Counted from the first letter of the stretch, positions 28,319-37,475 are shown. The stretch is DNA of 64,000 nt from Sulfurifustis variabilis (GCF_002355415.1 NZ_AP014936.1:2976001-3040000); one strand, 5' to 3'. The notes: generated from the sequence alone by a model not told the origin. Made by a program: numbers and translations.

Positions 28319-29352
28319 AGGCGCCGCCGTCCCCGGACTCCCGCCACGCCGCCGGCATCCACGCCAAGGTCGCCCTCCTCCGGGAACCGGCCACCTACGC
28401 CGGGGCGCGCGAGGTCGAGACGGTCGAGACCCATATGTCCTGGGTCTTCCTCACCGAACGCGACGCCTACAAGCTCAAGAAACCCGTGCGGTACGACTTC
28501 CTGGACTTCACCACGACGGCGGCGCGCGAACGGAACGCGCGCGAGGAAGTGCGGCTCAACCGCCGGCTGAGCGACGGCGTGTACCTCGGCGTGCGCCGCC
28601 TCACGCGCTCGGCGGAGGGGCGACTCGCGATCGAGGGCCGCGGCGAAACCGTCGACTGGCTCGTGCACATGCGCCGCCTGCCGCGCGACCGCATGCTCGA
28701 TGCGCTCATCCGCGGCGGCCGCCTCGTGCCCGGCGACGTACGCCCCGTCGCCGACAAGCTCGCGGCCTTCTACGCGCAGTCCCCCACGGTCGACACGGAT
28801 CCCGAGACCTATCGCGCGCGGCTGCGCGCGAGCCTGCACGGCCACCGCGCGGCGCTGCTCGATCCGGCCTGGGGTCTCGAGCCCGGTCTGGTGCGCGCCG
28901 GGCTGGACGAGGCCGAACGGCTGCTCGACCGCGAGCCGGCGCTCTTCGGCGGCCGCGCCGGCCGCATCGTCGAAGGGCACGGCGATCTGCGTCCCGAGCA
29001 CGTCTGCCTCGAATCGCCGCCCATCGTGTTCGACTGTCTCGAATTCAACCGCGAGTTCCGGCTGGTCGATCCCACCGACGAGCTCGCGGCGCTCGGGATG
29101 GAATGCGAGCGCCTGGGCGCGGCCTTCGTGGGCGACGAGCTGCTCTTCGCGTACCAGCAGCGGACCGGGGACGGCCCGCCGCCGGAGCTCATCGATTTCT
29201 ACCGGACCGGCCGCGCCGGCCTGCGCGCCAAGCTGGCAATCTGGCACCTGCGGGAAGTCGAGAAATCCGCATGGGGACACTGGCAGGCGCTCGCCCGCAG
29301 CTACCTCCGGCTCGCGAGCCGGTACGGCACGCGGCTCGCCGCTATGGGGTAG
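28315..29352 (+). CDS. aminoglycoside phosphotransferase-like kinase domain protein
   Basis: 345 residues. N-terminal lobe with TYAGAREVETVETHMSWVFLT and KLKKPVRYDFLDF (an ATP-site lysine region), HMRRLPRDRMLD, and the catalytic loop EGHGDLRPEHVCL followed by FDCLEFN, which replace HxDLHxxN and the metal-binding IDF/D. This layout equals the kinase half of a well-known two-domain protein whose other half is a zeta-toxin-like P-loop kinase; that half is absent here. Substrate unknown. The ATG overlaps the stop of the hydrolase; its end overlaps the convergent PRPP synthase by 11 bp. Confidence 0.78.
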   Translation: MKAPPSPDSRHAAGIHAKVALLREPATYAGAREVETVETHMSWVFLTERDAYKLKKPVRYDFLDFTTTAARERNAREEVRLNRRLSDGVYLGVRRLTRSAEGRLAIEGRGETVDWLVHMRRLPRDRMLDALIRGGRLVPGDVRPVADKLAAFYAQSPTVDTDPETYRARLRASLHGHRAALLDPAWGLEPGLVRAGLDEAERLLDREPALFGGRAGRIVEGHGDLRPEHVCLESPPIVFDCLEFNREFRLVDPTDELAALGMECERLGAAFVGDELLFAYQQRTGDGPPPELIDFYRTGRAGLRAKLAIWHLREVEKSAWGHWQALARSYLRLASRYGTRLAAMG

Positions 29353-30349
29353 CGAGGGCGACCAGCGATCCGCCCGCGTGCAGCCGCGCGATCGCCTCCG
29401 CGAGGTACCCGGCGAGCGGGATCACGTCGAGCTTGCCGCGCAGCGCGGCGCCGGTGACGCGGAACGGCGGCACGCTGTCGGTGACGACGACCCGATCGAT
29501 CTCCGGCGCGGCGAGCGTCTCGTTCGCCGCTCCCGTGAAGAGGCCGTGGGTGGCGATCGCGTACACGGCCGTCGCGCCGCGCTCCCGGCAGACCCTGGCC
29601 GCGTGCGCAAGCGTGCCGCCGGTGCTGATCATGTCGTCGATCACGAGCGCGATCGCGCCGCCGACTTCTCCCGCAAGACGACCTCCGGTCATGACGCCCT
29701 TCGCGCGCGCCTTCTCCATGAACGCGAGCCCGAGCTCGCGTCCGAGACGCGCACCCAGGAGCTGACGAAAGCGCTCCGCGCGCTTCATCCCGCCGATATC
29801 GGGCGACACCACGACGAGCGGCGCGTCGGCCGGCAGCGCCGCGATGAAGTGCCGCGCGAAGAGCGGCGCGGCCTCGAGGTGCTCGGTCCGGATCCGGAAC
29901 GCGTTCTGGAACGCGGCGAGGTTGTGCACGTCGAGCGCGACCACGCGATCCACGTGCACCGCCTCGAACAGCGCCGCCACGTAGCGCGTGGTCACGGGAT
30001 CGCGGGGCTGGGTCTTCGCGTCCTTGCGCATGTAGGCGAGGTACGGGAGGACCGCGGTGACGCGCGCCGCGCCGGCATCGCGCAGCGCGCCGAGAAAGAA
30101 GAGCAGCCGGATGAGCTTGTCGTTACCGCTCGCGGCGGCGTCGGCGTAGAGCGAGTGCACGACGTAGACGTCGCGCTCGCGCACGCTCTCGAGCGGGCGC
30201 ACCTTGTGCTCGCCGTCCTCGAAGCGACGTTCCTCGTGGCGCGCGAGCGCGACGCCCAGCGCGTGCGCAACCGCTTCCCCGAACGCGCGGGACGCCTCGA
30301 GGGCAAAGAGCTGCGGCTCGCGGGTCGAAGGGGATGCGGACTGATTCAT
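29342..30349 (-). CDS. ribose-phosphate pyrophosphokinase-like (PRPP synthase)
   Basis: 335 residues, with the PRPP synthase two-domain PRT fold: RRFEDGEHKVRP (flag region), YLAYMRKDAKTQPRDPVTTRYVA, DVHNLAAFQNAF and VVVSPDIGGMKRAERF, then the PRPP loop LVIDDMISTGGT. Makes PRPP from ribose-5-phosphate and ATP. It is longer and more divergent than the housekeeping Prs, resembling the class seen near NAD and nucleotide salvage genes, so it is probably a second copy in the genome. On the minus strand, preceding it is the AMMECR1 gene across a repeat. Confidence 0.85.
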   Translation of the reverse strand: MNQSASPSTREPQLFALEASRAFGEAVAHALGVALARHEERRFEDGEHKVRPLESVRERDVYVVHSLYADAAASGNDKLIRLLFFLGALRDAGAARVTAVLPYLAYMRKDAKTQPRDPVTTRYVAALFEAVHVDRVVALDVHNLAAFQNAFRIRTEHLEAAPLFARHFIAALPADAPLVVVSPDIGGMKRAERFRQLLGARLGRELGLAFMEKARAKGVMTGGRLAGEVGGAIALVIDDMISTGGTLAHAARVCRERGATAVYAIATHGLFTGAANETLAAPEIDRVVVTDSVPPFRVTGAALRGKLDVIPLAGYLAEAIARLHAGGSLVALATP

Positions 30350-30366
30350 CGGCGTTTGGTTCTTAT

Positions 30367-30452
30367 GTCATTGCGAACGCAGCGAAGCATCAGATTTCTT
30401 CCACCGAAATCCGGTTGCCGGATTGCTTCGTCGCTTCGCTCCTCGCAATGAC
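30367..30452. repeat. small inverted-repeat element (GTCATTGCGA)
   Basis: Perfect 10-bp ends GTCATTGCGA / TCGCAATGAC enclose AGCGAAGC and GCTTCGTCGCTTCGCT arms, an 86-bp element of the widespread CATTGCGAGGAGCGAAGC intergenic repeat type. It sits just upstream of the PRPP synthase gene. Confidence 0.75.
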
Positions 30453-30466
30453 GAGGTTGTCCGGTC

Positions 30467-31048
30467 CTATCGGATCGACTCCGCGGTGTAACGCGCCACG
30501 CGAATCGACGCCGACCAGTACTCGGGCGGCAGCCCCGCCTTGTGCTTGAGATGGCGCAGGAACTCGCGCGGATCGGGCAGCGCATGCCACACCGCCGGCA
30601 GAAAGGTGCCGTGCCGATGCCCCTCCGCGAGGATCAGGCCGTCGACGCCCGGGCGGAGTTGCCGGAGCAGGTCCTCCTCGGATTCGAAGGCGAGCGGCTC
30701 GGGCACGCTCAGAATGGAGATGTGCAGGCTCAGGCGCTCGAACTCGGGCCAGGTGAGCGCGGGAAAGCGCGGATCGTGGTACGCCGCCGAGTACGCGTTC
30801 TCCACGACATCGACGACCAGCGGACGATGGGCCTCGAGCGTGCCGATGCACCCGCGCAGCCGCTCCTCCACCTCGATCGTCACGAAGCTCGCGCGGACCG
30901 CGCACAGCCCCGGTCCGTGCTCCTCGGGGCGGACGGCCAGACGCTCGCCGCACAAGCCCTTCCGGATCGACGTGCGGGCGAGATCGGCCAGCCGCGCGCG
31001 CTCGCCCGGATTCAGCGAGGCTTCCTCATTCGAAAACGTACGCGCCAT
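30467..31048 (-). CDS. amrA: AmmeMemoRadiSam system protein A (AMMECR1 family)
   Basis: 193 residues. The AMMECR1 signature LRGCIGTLEA near residue 64 is present, followed by AAYHDPRFPALTWPEFERLSLHISILS and a C-terminal HGTFLPAVWHALPDPREFLRHLKHKAGL block. The human homologue is linked to a disease, but the bacterial reaction is not established. Start overlaps the end of the MEMO gene by 23 bp (31026-31048). It forms with MEMO and the divergent radical SAM gene the conserved three-gene set present in archaea and bacteria. Confidence 0.93.
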   Translation of the reverse strand: MARTFSNEEASLNPGERARLADLARTSIRKGLCGERLAVRPEEHGPGLCAVRASFVTIEVEERLRGCIGTLEAHRPLVVDVVENAYSAAYHDPRFPALTWPEFERLSLHISILSVPEPLAFESEEDLLRQLRPGVDGLILAEGHRHGTFLPAVWHALPDPREFLRHLKHKAGLPPEYWSASIRVARYTAESIR

Positions 31049-31811
31049 AACCCACCACCCGATCGCGCGTCCCGGCCGTGTCTCCCGAGTTGCGCAGGTC
31101 CACGGTGCGCGCGACGAGACCCCGCTTGCGGGCGACGTGCAGCAGCCCGCTCACCGGCACCCGGCCGCAGGCGGACTCCCAGTCGAGATCTTCGTAGCGC
31201 AGCGCCTCGATGGCGACCGACGTCGCGCGGTCGAGCTCGACCGCCGTCTCGTAGTCGTAGTAATGGCTGAGGTCCGAGCTGACGACGATGACGGTCTCCG
31301 GCCCACCCCAGAGCCGCTCGAGCACCTCGCCGACCTCGACGGCGCCCGCCTCGCCGACCACGAGGGGAACCAGCAGGAATTCGCCGAACACGGCCTGCAG
31401 GAACGGCAGGTGCACCTCGAGGCTGTGCTCTTCCGCGTGCGGAGCATCGAGCCGCACCACCTGCGGAAGATCGGCGAGCGCGGCGAGCGCATTCGCGTCG
31501 ACCGCGATCGGACCGAGGGGCGTCTCGAAATGGGACGCGTTCGCGGCCGCCAGTCCCCGGAACGGCACCCGGTGCGCGGGCCCGATCAGCACGACGCGCT
31601 CGACGAGCGCGCGTGCGGGCAGAAGGCGGGCATAGGCCGAGGCCGCGATCGGCCCGGAGTACACGTAGCCCGCGTGCGGCGCGATGATGGCCTTCGGGGC
31701 GCCGCCTTCGGCGTTCGCCCCTGCGAGGAGTTCATCGACCAGCGCCTTGAGGGCAGGGCGAGCGGCGGGATAGAAGAGACCGGCGACGGCGGGCTTGCGT
31801 ACGGCGCCCAT
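31026..31811 (-). CDS. amrB: AmmeMemoRadiSam system protein B (MEMO1 family)
   Basis: 261 residues. MEMO1-type fold, related to non-heme iron dioxygenases: VRKPAVAGLFYP start, KAIIAPHAGYVYSGPIAASAY, VVLIGPAHR, HAEEHSLEVHLPFLQ and VIVVSSDLSHYYDY. The three putative metal-ligand histidines (in PHAGY, EEHSLEVH, DLSHY) are intact. The start ATG 31811 gives the usual family N-terminus. Function in bacteria unknown. The divergent AmrS gene starts 105 bp away, leaving a short shared promoter region. Confidence 0.93.
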   Translation of the reverse strand: MGAVRKPAVAGLFYPAARPALKALVDELLAGANAEGGAPKAIIAPHAGYVYSGPIAASAYARLLPARALVERVVLIGPAHRVPFRGLAAANASHFETPLGPIAVDANALAALADLPQVVRLDAPHAEEHSLEVHLPFLQAVFGEFLLVPLVVGEAGAVEVGEVLERLWGGPETVIVVSSDLSHYYDYETAVELDRATSVAIEALRYEDLDWESACGRVPVSGLLHVARKRGLVARTVDLRNSGDTAGTRDRVVGYGAYVFE

Positions 31812-31916
31812 GACGTACCTTTGTCGGTGTGTGCGTATGACAAGATGAAGCCGTGCGCGGGTATTTTCAAGCGAGAGTTGAACTGCCCTGTCGCGGCGCC
31901 CATCTAAGTGCACGTT

Positions 31917-33017
31917 ATGGCCGAGGAAAAGTTCGAGGACGCCGTCCCCACGACGTACTGGCACCGGCTCCCGGACGGGCGGGTGCAGTGCGACGTCTGC
32001 CCGCGGTACTGCAGGCTCCACCGCGGTCAGCGGGGGCTGTGCTTCGTGCGCGCGAACCAGGACGACCGGATCGTGCTCACGACCTACGGGCGTTCGAGCG
32101 GCTTCTGCGTCGATCCCATAGAGAAGAAGCCGCTCAACCACTTCCTCCCCGGCACTCCGGTGCTGTCGTTCGGCACCGCCGGTTGCAACCTCGCCTGCAA
32201 GTTCTGCCAGAACTGGGACATCAGCAAATCGCGCGAATGGGACACGCTCGCCGACGCCGCATCGCCCGAAACGATCGCCCGGGCGGCCAAGTCGCTCGGC
32301 TGCCGCAGCGTCGCTTACACGTATAACGACCCTGTGATCTTCATGGAATATGCGATCGACGTCGCGCGGGCGTGCCGCGAGCACGGCATCAGGTCGGTGG
32401 CGGTCACGGCCGGCTACATGGCCCCCGAACCGCGCCGGGAGTTCTACCGCTACATGGACGCCGCGAACGTGGACCTGAAGGGCTTCACCGAGGATTTCTA
32501 CTTCAAGCTTTGCGGCGCCCATCTCAAGGACGTGCTCGAGACGCTCGTCTACCTGAAGCACGAGACGAACGTCTGGTTCGAGATCACGACGCTCCTGATC
32601 CCCGGACAGAACGATTCCGATGCCGAGCTGGACGCGATGACGAAATGGGGCGTCGCGAACCTCGGCCCCGACGTTCCGTGGCATTTCACCGCCTTCCATC
32701 CCGACTGGAAAATGCGCGACATCCCGCCCACGCCGGCGTCCACCCTGACGCGCGCCCGGGAAATCGCCCGGCGGAACGGCGTCCGATACGCCTATACGGG
32801 CAATGTCCACGACGAAGCCGGCGGGAGCACCTACTGCCATGCCTGCGGGGAAAAACTGGTCGGCCGCGACTGGTACGTCATCACCGAATGGAACCTCGAT
32901 GCCGAAGGCCGGTGCGCACGGTGCGGAACGGCGTGCGCCGGCGTGTTCGAAACCGCGCCGGGAGAATGGGGTGCAAAGCGCCTGCCCGTGCGCCTCAAGA
33001 ACTTCGCGGCCGCCTGA
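31917..33017 (+). CDS. amrS: AmmeMemoRadiSam system radical SAM enzyme (AmrS)
   Basis: 366 residues. N-terminal QCDVCPRYCRL and GLCFVR (extra cysteines), then the radical SAM cluster CNLACKFCQNWDISK near residue 90, a conserved VAYTYNDPVIFMEYA block and FTAFHPDWKM. The C-terminus has a CxxC-x-CxxC zinc-ribbon-like end (CHACGEK, CARCGTAC). It is homologous to pyruvate-formate-lyase activating enzymes, but its substrate is not known. ATG 31917 used; a GTG nine bases earlier is also possible. Followed by 54 bp to the second phosphoribosyltransferase. Confidence 0.93.
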   Translation: MAEEKFEDAVPTTYWHRLPDGRVQCDVCPRYCRLHRGQRGLCFVRANQDDRIVLTTYGRSSGFCVDPIEKKPLNHFLPGTPVLSFGTAGCNLACKFCQNWDISKSREWDTLADAASPETIARAAKSLGCRSVAYTYNDPVIFMEYAIDVARACREHGIRSVAVTAGYMAPEPRREFYRYMDAANVDLKGFTEDFYFKLCGAHLKDVLETLVYLKHETNVWFEITTLLIPGQNDSDAELDAMTKWGVANLGPDVPWHFTAFHPDWKMRDIPPTPASTLTRAREIARRNGVRYAYTGNVHDEAGGSTYCHACGEKLVGRDWYVITEWNLDAEGRCARCGTACAGVFETAPGEWGAKRLPVRLKNFAAA

Positions 33018-33071
33018 GCGGCCTTGACCGGCATCAAGAACCGCGCCGGCGGCGCGTGTTACTGATCATCC

Positions 33072-33779
33072 ATGCTCTCGCTGCCGAACCCCGCCGTCCG
33101 CGATCTCCCCTCCCTGCGCAATCGCCTGCGCGTGTTCCGGGACCGCCGGCACGCGGGCGAAGCGCTCGCCGGCCTGCTCGCCGCATACCGGGGGTCGGAC
33201 GCGACGGTGCTGGCGATCCCCGCGGGCGGCGTGCCCGTCGGCGCCGAGCTGGCTGCCCGTCTGGACCTGCCGCTCGACGTCGCCGTCGTCAGCAAGATCA
33301 CCCTGCCCTGGAACGCGGAAGCCGGTTACGGCGCCGTGGCCTTCGACGGCACGGTCCTGCTGAACGACCGGCTGATCGCCGCCCTCGGGCTGAGCGACGA
33401 GGCGATCGCGCTCGGCGTCGCCGCCACGCGCGAAAAAGTGTCGCGTCGCCTGCAGCAGTTCGGCGGCCCCTGTTCCGTGCCGGCCGGCCGCGCGATCATT
33501 CTGGTCGATGACGGGCTCGCCTCCGGATTCACCCTGCGCGCCGCGATCGCCGCGCTGCGACGACGTGCGCCGGCGTCCCTCGCCGTCGCGCTCCCGACCG
33601 CGCACGGCGAAAGCGTCGAGACGCTCGTCCCTGAACTCGACGCGCTGTACTGCGCGAACGTGCGCACCGGTCGCTCGTTCGCGGTCGCCGACGCGTACCG
33701 GCAGTGGTGCGACGTGAGCGAGGCCGAGGCGATAGAGCTGCTTCGTGCCGCCCGCGCGCGGGCCGCGGAGGCCGGGTGA
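33072..33779 (+). CDS. phosphoribosyltransferase-domain protein (second copy)
   Basis: 235 residues, same subgroup as the 27006 gene: [15 protein letters not shown], the [19 protein letters not shown] strand and the PRPP loop [19 protein letters not shown]. The C-terminal part differs (TYR-rich [15 protein letters not shown]). Probably a PRPP-using salvage enzyme; base not predictable. It overlaps the archease start by GTGA, so it is co-translated with the RNA-ligase pair, an unusual linkage. Confidence 0.8.
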   Translation: MLSLPNPAVRDLPSLRNRLRVFRDRRHAGEALAGLLAAYRGSDATVLAIPAGGVPVGAELAARLDLPLDVAVVSKITLPWNAEAGYGAVAFDGTVLLNDRLIAALGLSDEAIALGVAATREKVSRRLQQFGGPCSVPAGRAIILVDDGLASGFTLRAAIAALRRRAPASLAVALPTAHGESVETLVPELDALYCANVRTGRSFAVADAYRQWCDVSEAEAIELLRAARARAAEAG

Positions 33780-34195
33780 CGGCCGCGCGCTGGGAACACT
33801 TTCCGCACGAGGCCGACATGGGGGTGCGGGGAATCGGAACGAGCAAGGCCGAGGCGTTCGAGCAGGCGGCGCTGGCGATGACCGCGGTGATCACCGAGCC
33901 GTCCGGCGTCGCGGCACGCGAGGCGGTCGCGATCCGGTGCGAGGCGCCCGACGACGAGCTGTTGCTGGTGGACTGGCTGAACGCGCTGATCTACGAGATG
34001 GCGACCCGCGGGCTGCTGTTCGGCCGGTTCCAGGTGACGCTGAGCGACGGCGGCCTCGACGGCACCGCGTGGGGCGAACGGGCCGACGTCGCGCGCCACC
34101 GCCCCGCCGTCGAGATCAAGGGCGCGACCTATACCGCGCTGCGCGTCGCCCGCGAGAACGGGGAATGGATCGCGCAGTGCATCGTGGACGTGTGA
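33776..34195 (+). CDS. archease
   Basis: 139 residues. Archease pattern: [16 protein letters not shown] (metal-binding His/Glu/Asp N-terminus), [39 protein letters not shown] and a [10 protein letters not shown] strand with final IVDV. Archease activates RtcB ligation by promoting its guanylylation and turnover. GTG start at 33776 overlaps the previous stop. The rtcB gene starts eight bases after its stop, so the pair is one unit. Confidence 0.92.
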   Translation: MTAARWEHFPHEADMGVRGIGTSKAEAFEQAALAMTAVITEPSGVAAREAVAIRCEAPDDELLLVDWLNALIYEMATRGLLFGRFQVTLSDGGLDGTAWGERADVARHRPAVEIKGATYTALRVARENGEWIAQCIVDV

Positions 34196-34202
34196 GCGGA
34201 TC

Positions 34203-35633
34203 ATGGACATCACCCTTTTCAAGCGACGTTCCGACTACGAATGGGAGATCGAACCGACCGGCGGAATGCGCGTGCCGGGGGTCATTTACGCGAGCGAGGC
34301 GCTCGTCCGCGAGATGGACCACAAGGTGTACGAACAGACGGTCAACGTCGCCGCGCTGCCCGGGATCGTGCAGGCGTCCTATGCCATGCCCGACGCCCAC
34401 TGGGGCTACGGCTTTCCGATCGGCGGCGTCGCCGCGTTCGATCCGGACGAGGGCGGCGTCGTGTCCGCCGGCGGCGTCGGGTTCGACATCTCGTGCGGCG
34501 TGCGCTGCCTGCACACCGGTCTGACCGCGGACGACATCCGCGGCGTGCAGAAGCTGCTGGCCGACACCCTGTACGTGCGCATCCCCGCCGGCGTGGGCAG
34601 CACCGGGCGCGTGCACCTCAACCGCGAGGAGATGGACGCCATGCTCACGGGCGGCGCGAAGTGGGCCGTCGACCGCGGCTACGGCACGGCCGCGGACCTG
34701 GACCGCACCGAGGAGCACGGGCAGATGCGCGACGCCAGGGCGGCCAACGTTTCCGACAGGGCGAAGAAGCGCCAGCAGGACGAGATGGGCACGCTCGGGA
34801 GCGGGAACCATTACCTCGAGGTGCAGGAGGTCAGAGAGATCTATGACGCGAAGGCCGCGGCGGCCTTCGGGCTGAAACCCGGCGACGCGGTCGTGAGCAT
34901 CCACTGCGGCTCGCGCGGGCTCGGCCACCAGATCGGCACCGAGTTCCTGAAGAAGATGGCGATCGCCGCCGGAACGTACGGCATTGCGCTCCCGGACCGG
35001 GAGCTCGCCTGTGCGCCGATCCATTCGCCGGTCGGCGAGGAGTATCTCGGCGCGATGCGCGCGGGCATCAACTGCGCGCTCGCCAACCGCCAGATTCTCA
35101 CGCACCTCGTGCGCGGGGTGTTCGCGGACGTGCTGCCGCAGGCGCGCCTGCCGCTCCTCTACGACGTCTCGCACAACACGTGCAAGGTCGAGGAGCACGT
35201 GGTCGACGGGAAGCCGCGCCGGCTGTTCGTGCATCGCAAGGGCGCCACCCGCGCCTTCGGCCCGGGGCACCCGGACGTGCCCGAGCCGCTGCGCGCGGTC
35301 GGCCAGCCCGTGCTGATCGGCGGCTCGATGGGCACCGGATCCTACGTGCTCGTCGGCACGAAGGAGGCCGAGGCGCGCTCGTTCAGCTCCGCCTGCCACG
35401 GCGCCGGGCGCGCCATGAGCCGGCATCAGGCCTATCGCACTTGGAAGGGGCGCCAGGTGATCGACGAGCTCGCGGGCCGCGGCATTCTCATCCGCAGCCC
35501 CTCCTCCCGTGGCGTCGCCGAGGAGGCGCCGGGTGCGTACAAGGACGTCGGCGCGGTCGTCGATGCCGCCGACGCCGCCGGCCTCGCCCGCAAGGTCGCG
35601 CGTCTCGAGCCGCTGGTCTGCGTGAAGGGATAG
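34203..35633 (+). CDS. rtcB: RNA-splicing ligase RtcB
   Basis: 476 residues. RtcB joins RNA ends with 2',3'-cyclic phosphate or 3'-phosphate and 5'-OH using GTP and Mn2+. Metal-site elements visible: PDAHWGYGFPIGGVAAF, GVGFDISCGVRC, the GSGNHYLEVQEV loop, HCGSRGLGHQIG and the guanylylated His region SSACHGAGRAMSR. Full-length. With archease immediately upstream this is an RNA-repair unit. No RtcR-type sigma-54 activator or rtcA is in the window, unlike enterobacterial rtc operons. Confidence 0.97.
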   Translation: MDITLFKRRSDYEWEIEPTGGMRVPGVIYASEALVREMDHKVYEQTVNVAALPGIVQASYAMPDAHWGYGFPIGGVAAFDPDEGGVVSAGGVGFDISCGVRCLHTGLTADDIRGVQKLLADTLYVRIPAGVGSTGRVHLNREEMDAMLTGGAKWAVDRGYGTAADLDRTEEHGQMRDARAANVSDRAKKRQQDEMGTLGSGNHYLEVQEVREIYDAKAAAAFGLKPGDAVVSIHCGSRGLGHQIGTEFLKKMAIAAGTYGIALPDRELACAPIHSPVGEEYLGAMRAGINCALANRQILTHLVRGVFADVLPQARLPLLYDVSHNTCKVEEHVVDGKPRRLFVHRKGATRAFGPGHPDVPEPLRAVGQPVLIGGSMGTGSYVLVGTKEAEARSFSSACHGAGRAMSRHQAYRTWKGRQVIDELAGRGILIRSPSSRGVAEEAPGAYKDVGAVVDAADAAGLARKVARLEPLVCVKG

Positions 35634-35640
35634 TGCGGCA

Positions 35641-35740
35641 AAGCAGCGACAAGTGATAAGTTCAAAATACTAAGTAAATGAGGCGCGCTTCGCGCGCATC
35701 CGCAACTAGTCGCTTATCACTTAAGAACTAATAACTGCTT
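35641..35740. repeat. 100-bp imperfect palindrome between rtcB and polX
   Basis: AAGCAG...CTGCTT ends, inner AAGTGATAAG/CTTATCACTT arms and a GCGCGCTTCGCGCGC centre. It is AT-rich relative to its neighbours. May act as a terminator or be a small mobile palindrome. Confidence 0.6.
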
Positions 35741-35744
35741 TCCC

Positions 35745-37475
35745 GTGGCCGTCCACAACGCCGACATCGCCAAGGTCTTCGAGGAGATCGCCGATCTCCT
35801 CGAGATCCAAGGCGAGAACCCGTTTCGCATCCGCGCCTACCGCAACGCCTCGCGGCTCATCGAAGGCCTCGGCGTCTCGATCGGCGAGATGATCGAGAAG
35901 AACGAGGACCTCACGGAGCTACCGGGCATCGGCAAGGACCTGGCGGGCAAGATCAACGAGGTCGTGGCGACAGGCACCTGCGAGGCCCTGGAGAAGTTGC
36001 GCAAGCAGCTCCCGCCAACCCTCACCACGTTGCTCCGGATCCCCGGCCTGGGACCGAAGCGAGTCCAGACGCTCTACCGTGAGCTCGACATCGGGACACC
36101 CGAGCAGCTGTACGCGGCGGCGCACGAGGGAAAGATCAGCGCGCTGCCCCATTTCGGGGAGAAGATCGAGACGACCATCCTCCAGGCGATGGAGAAGCAC
36201 GTCGAGAAGGAGGCGCGGTTCAAGCTCGCGACCGCCGCGCAGTACGCCGAGCCGCTGAAGAGCTATCTCGAGACGATCCCGGGCGTGAACCGGGTGGTCA
36301 TCGCCGGCAGCTACCGGCGCGCCAAGGAGACGGTCGGCGACATCGACGTGCTGGTGACCGCCCGGCGCGGCAGCCCGGTCATGGACCGCTTTACCGAGTA
36401 CGACGAGGTCGAGCAGATCCTGTCGAAGGGCCCGACCCGCTCCACGGTGAAGCTCCGGTGCGGGCTGCAGGTCGACCTGCGCTTCGTGCCGCAGGCGAGC
36501 TTCGGCGCGGCGCTGCACTACTTCACCGGCTCCAAGGCCCACAACATCGCGATCCGGCGCCTGGGCCAGCAGAAGCGGCTCAAGATCAACGAGTACGGCG
36601 TGTTCAGGGGGACGAAGCGGATCACCGGCGAGACCGAGGAGTCGGTCTTCCGCTCGGTCGATCTCCCCTTCATCCCGCCCGAGATGCGCGAGAACCGGGG
36701 CGAGATCGAGGCGGCGCGCGCCGGAAAGCTGCCTCGGCTCGTCGAGATCGGTGACATCAGGGGCGACCTGCACGTCCACACGAATGCGACCGACGGGCAC
36801 AACACGCTCAAGGAGATGGTCGAGGCGGCGAAGATGCGCGGCTACGAGTACGTGGCCATTACGGAGCACTCGCGGCGGGTGACCGTCGCCAAGGGCCTCG
36901 ACCCGCAACGGCTGCGAAAGCAGATCGACGAGATCGACCGGCTGAACGAAAAGCGCTTGGGCATCACCGTCCTCAAGGGCATCGAGGTCGACATCCTCGA
37001 GGACGGCAAGCTCGACCTGCCGGACTCCGTGCTCTCCGAGCTCGACCTCGTCGTCTGCGCGGTCCACAGCAAGTTCGACCTGCCGAAGGGAAGACAGACC
37101 GAACGCGTGCTGCGGGCCATGGACAACCGTTACTTCACGATCCTCGCCCACCCCACCGGCCGGCTCATCCAGGAGCGCGGCCCGCTCGAGCTCGACATGC
37201 TCAAGGTCATCCGCAAGGCACGCGAGCGCGGCTGCTTCCTCGAGCTCAACGCGCACCCCGAGCGCCTCGACCTGCTCGACGTGTACTGCCAGATGGCGCG
37301 CGACGAAGGCGTGGCGGTCGCCGTCAGCACCGACGCGCACAGCACCCGCGACTACGACTACATGAAGTACGGCATCGGCCAGGCGCGCCGCGGCTGGCTG
37401 GAGGCGAAAGACGTGCTGAACACCAAAGGGCTCGCCGACCTGGAACGCCTGCTGAAAGCCGCGCGCGGCGCCTGA
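35745..37475 (+). CDS. polX: DNA polymerase/3'-5' exonuclease PolX
   Basis: 576 residues. N-terminal 8-kDa-like and helix-hairpin-helix region (QGENPFRIRAYRNASR, LPGIGKDLAGKI, IPGLGPKRVQTLY), pol-beta nucleotidyltransferase site AGSYRRAKETVGDIDVLV, and a C-terminal PHP domain (DLHVHTNATDGHNT, ITEHSRR, VDILEDG, HPTGRL and STDAHS) whose histidines bind Mn2+ for the exonuclease or AP-site activity. Bacterial PolX works in base-excision repair gap filling. GTG start at 35745, no strong ribosome site seen. Downstream CPBP gene is convergent, 15 bp away. Confidence 0.95.
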   Translation: MAVHNADIAKVFEEIADLLEIQGENPFRIRAYRNASRLIEGLGVSIGEMIEKNEDLTELPGIGKDLAGKINEVVATGTCEALEKLRKQLPPTLTTLLRIPGLGPKRVQTLYRELDIGTPEQLYAAAHEGKISALPHFGEKIETTILQAMEKHVEKEARFKLATAAQYAEPLKSYLETIPGVNRVVIAGSYRRAKETVGDIDVLVTARRGSPVMDRFTEYDEVEQILSKGPTRSTVKLRCGLQVDLRFVPQASFGAALHYFTGSKAHNIAIRRLGQQKRLKINEYGVFRGTKRITGETEESVFRSVDLPFIPPEMRENRGEIEAARAGKLPRLVEIGDIRGDLHVHTNATDGHNTLKEMVEAAKMRGYEYVAITEHSRRVTVAKGLDPQRLRKQIDEIDRLNEKRLGITVLKGIEVDILEDGKLDLPDSVLSELDLVVCAVHSKFDLPKGRQTERVLRAMDNRYFTILAHPTGRLIQERGPLELDMLKVIRKARERGCFLELNAHPERLDLLDVYCQMARDEGVAVAVSTDAHSTRDYDYMKYGIGQARRGWLEAKDVLNTKGLADLERLLKAARGA

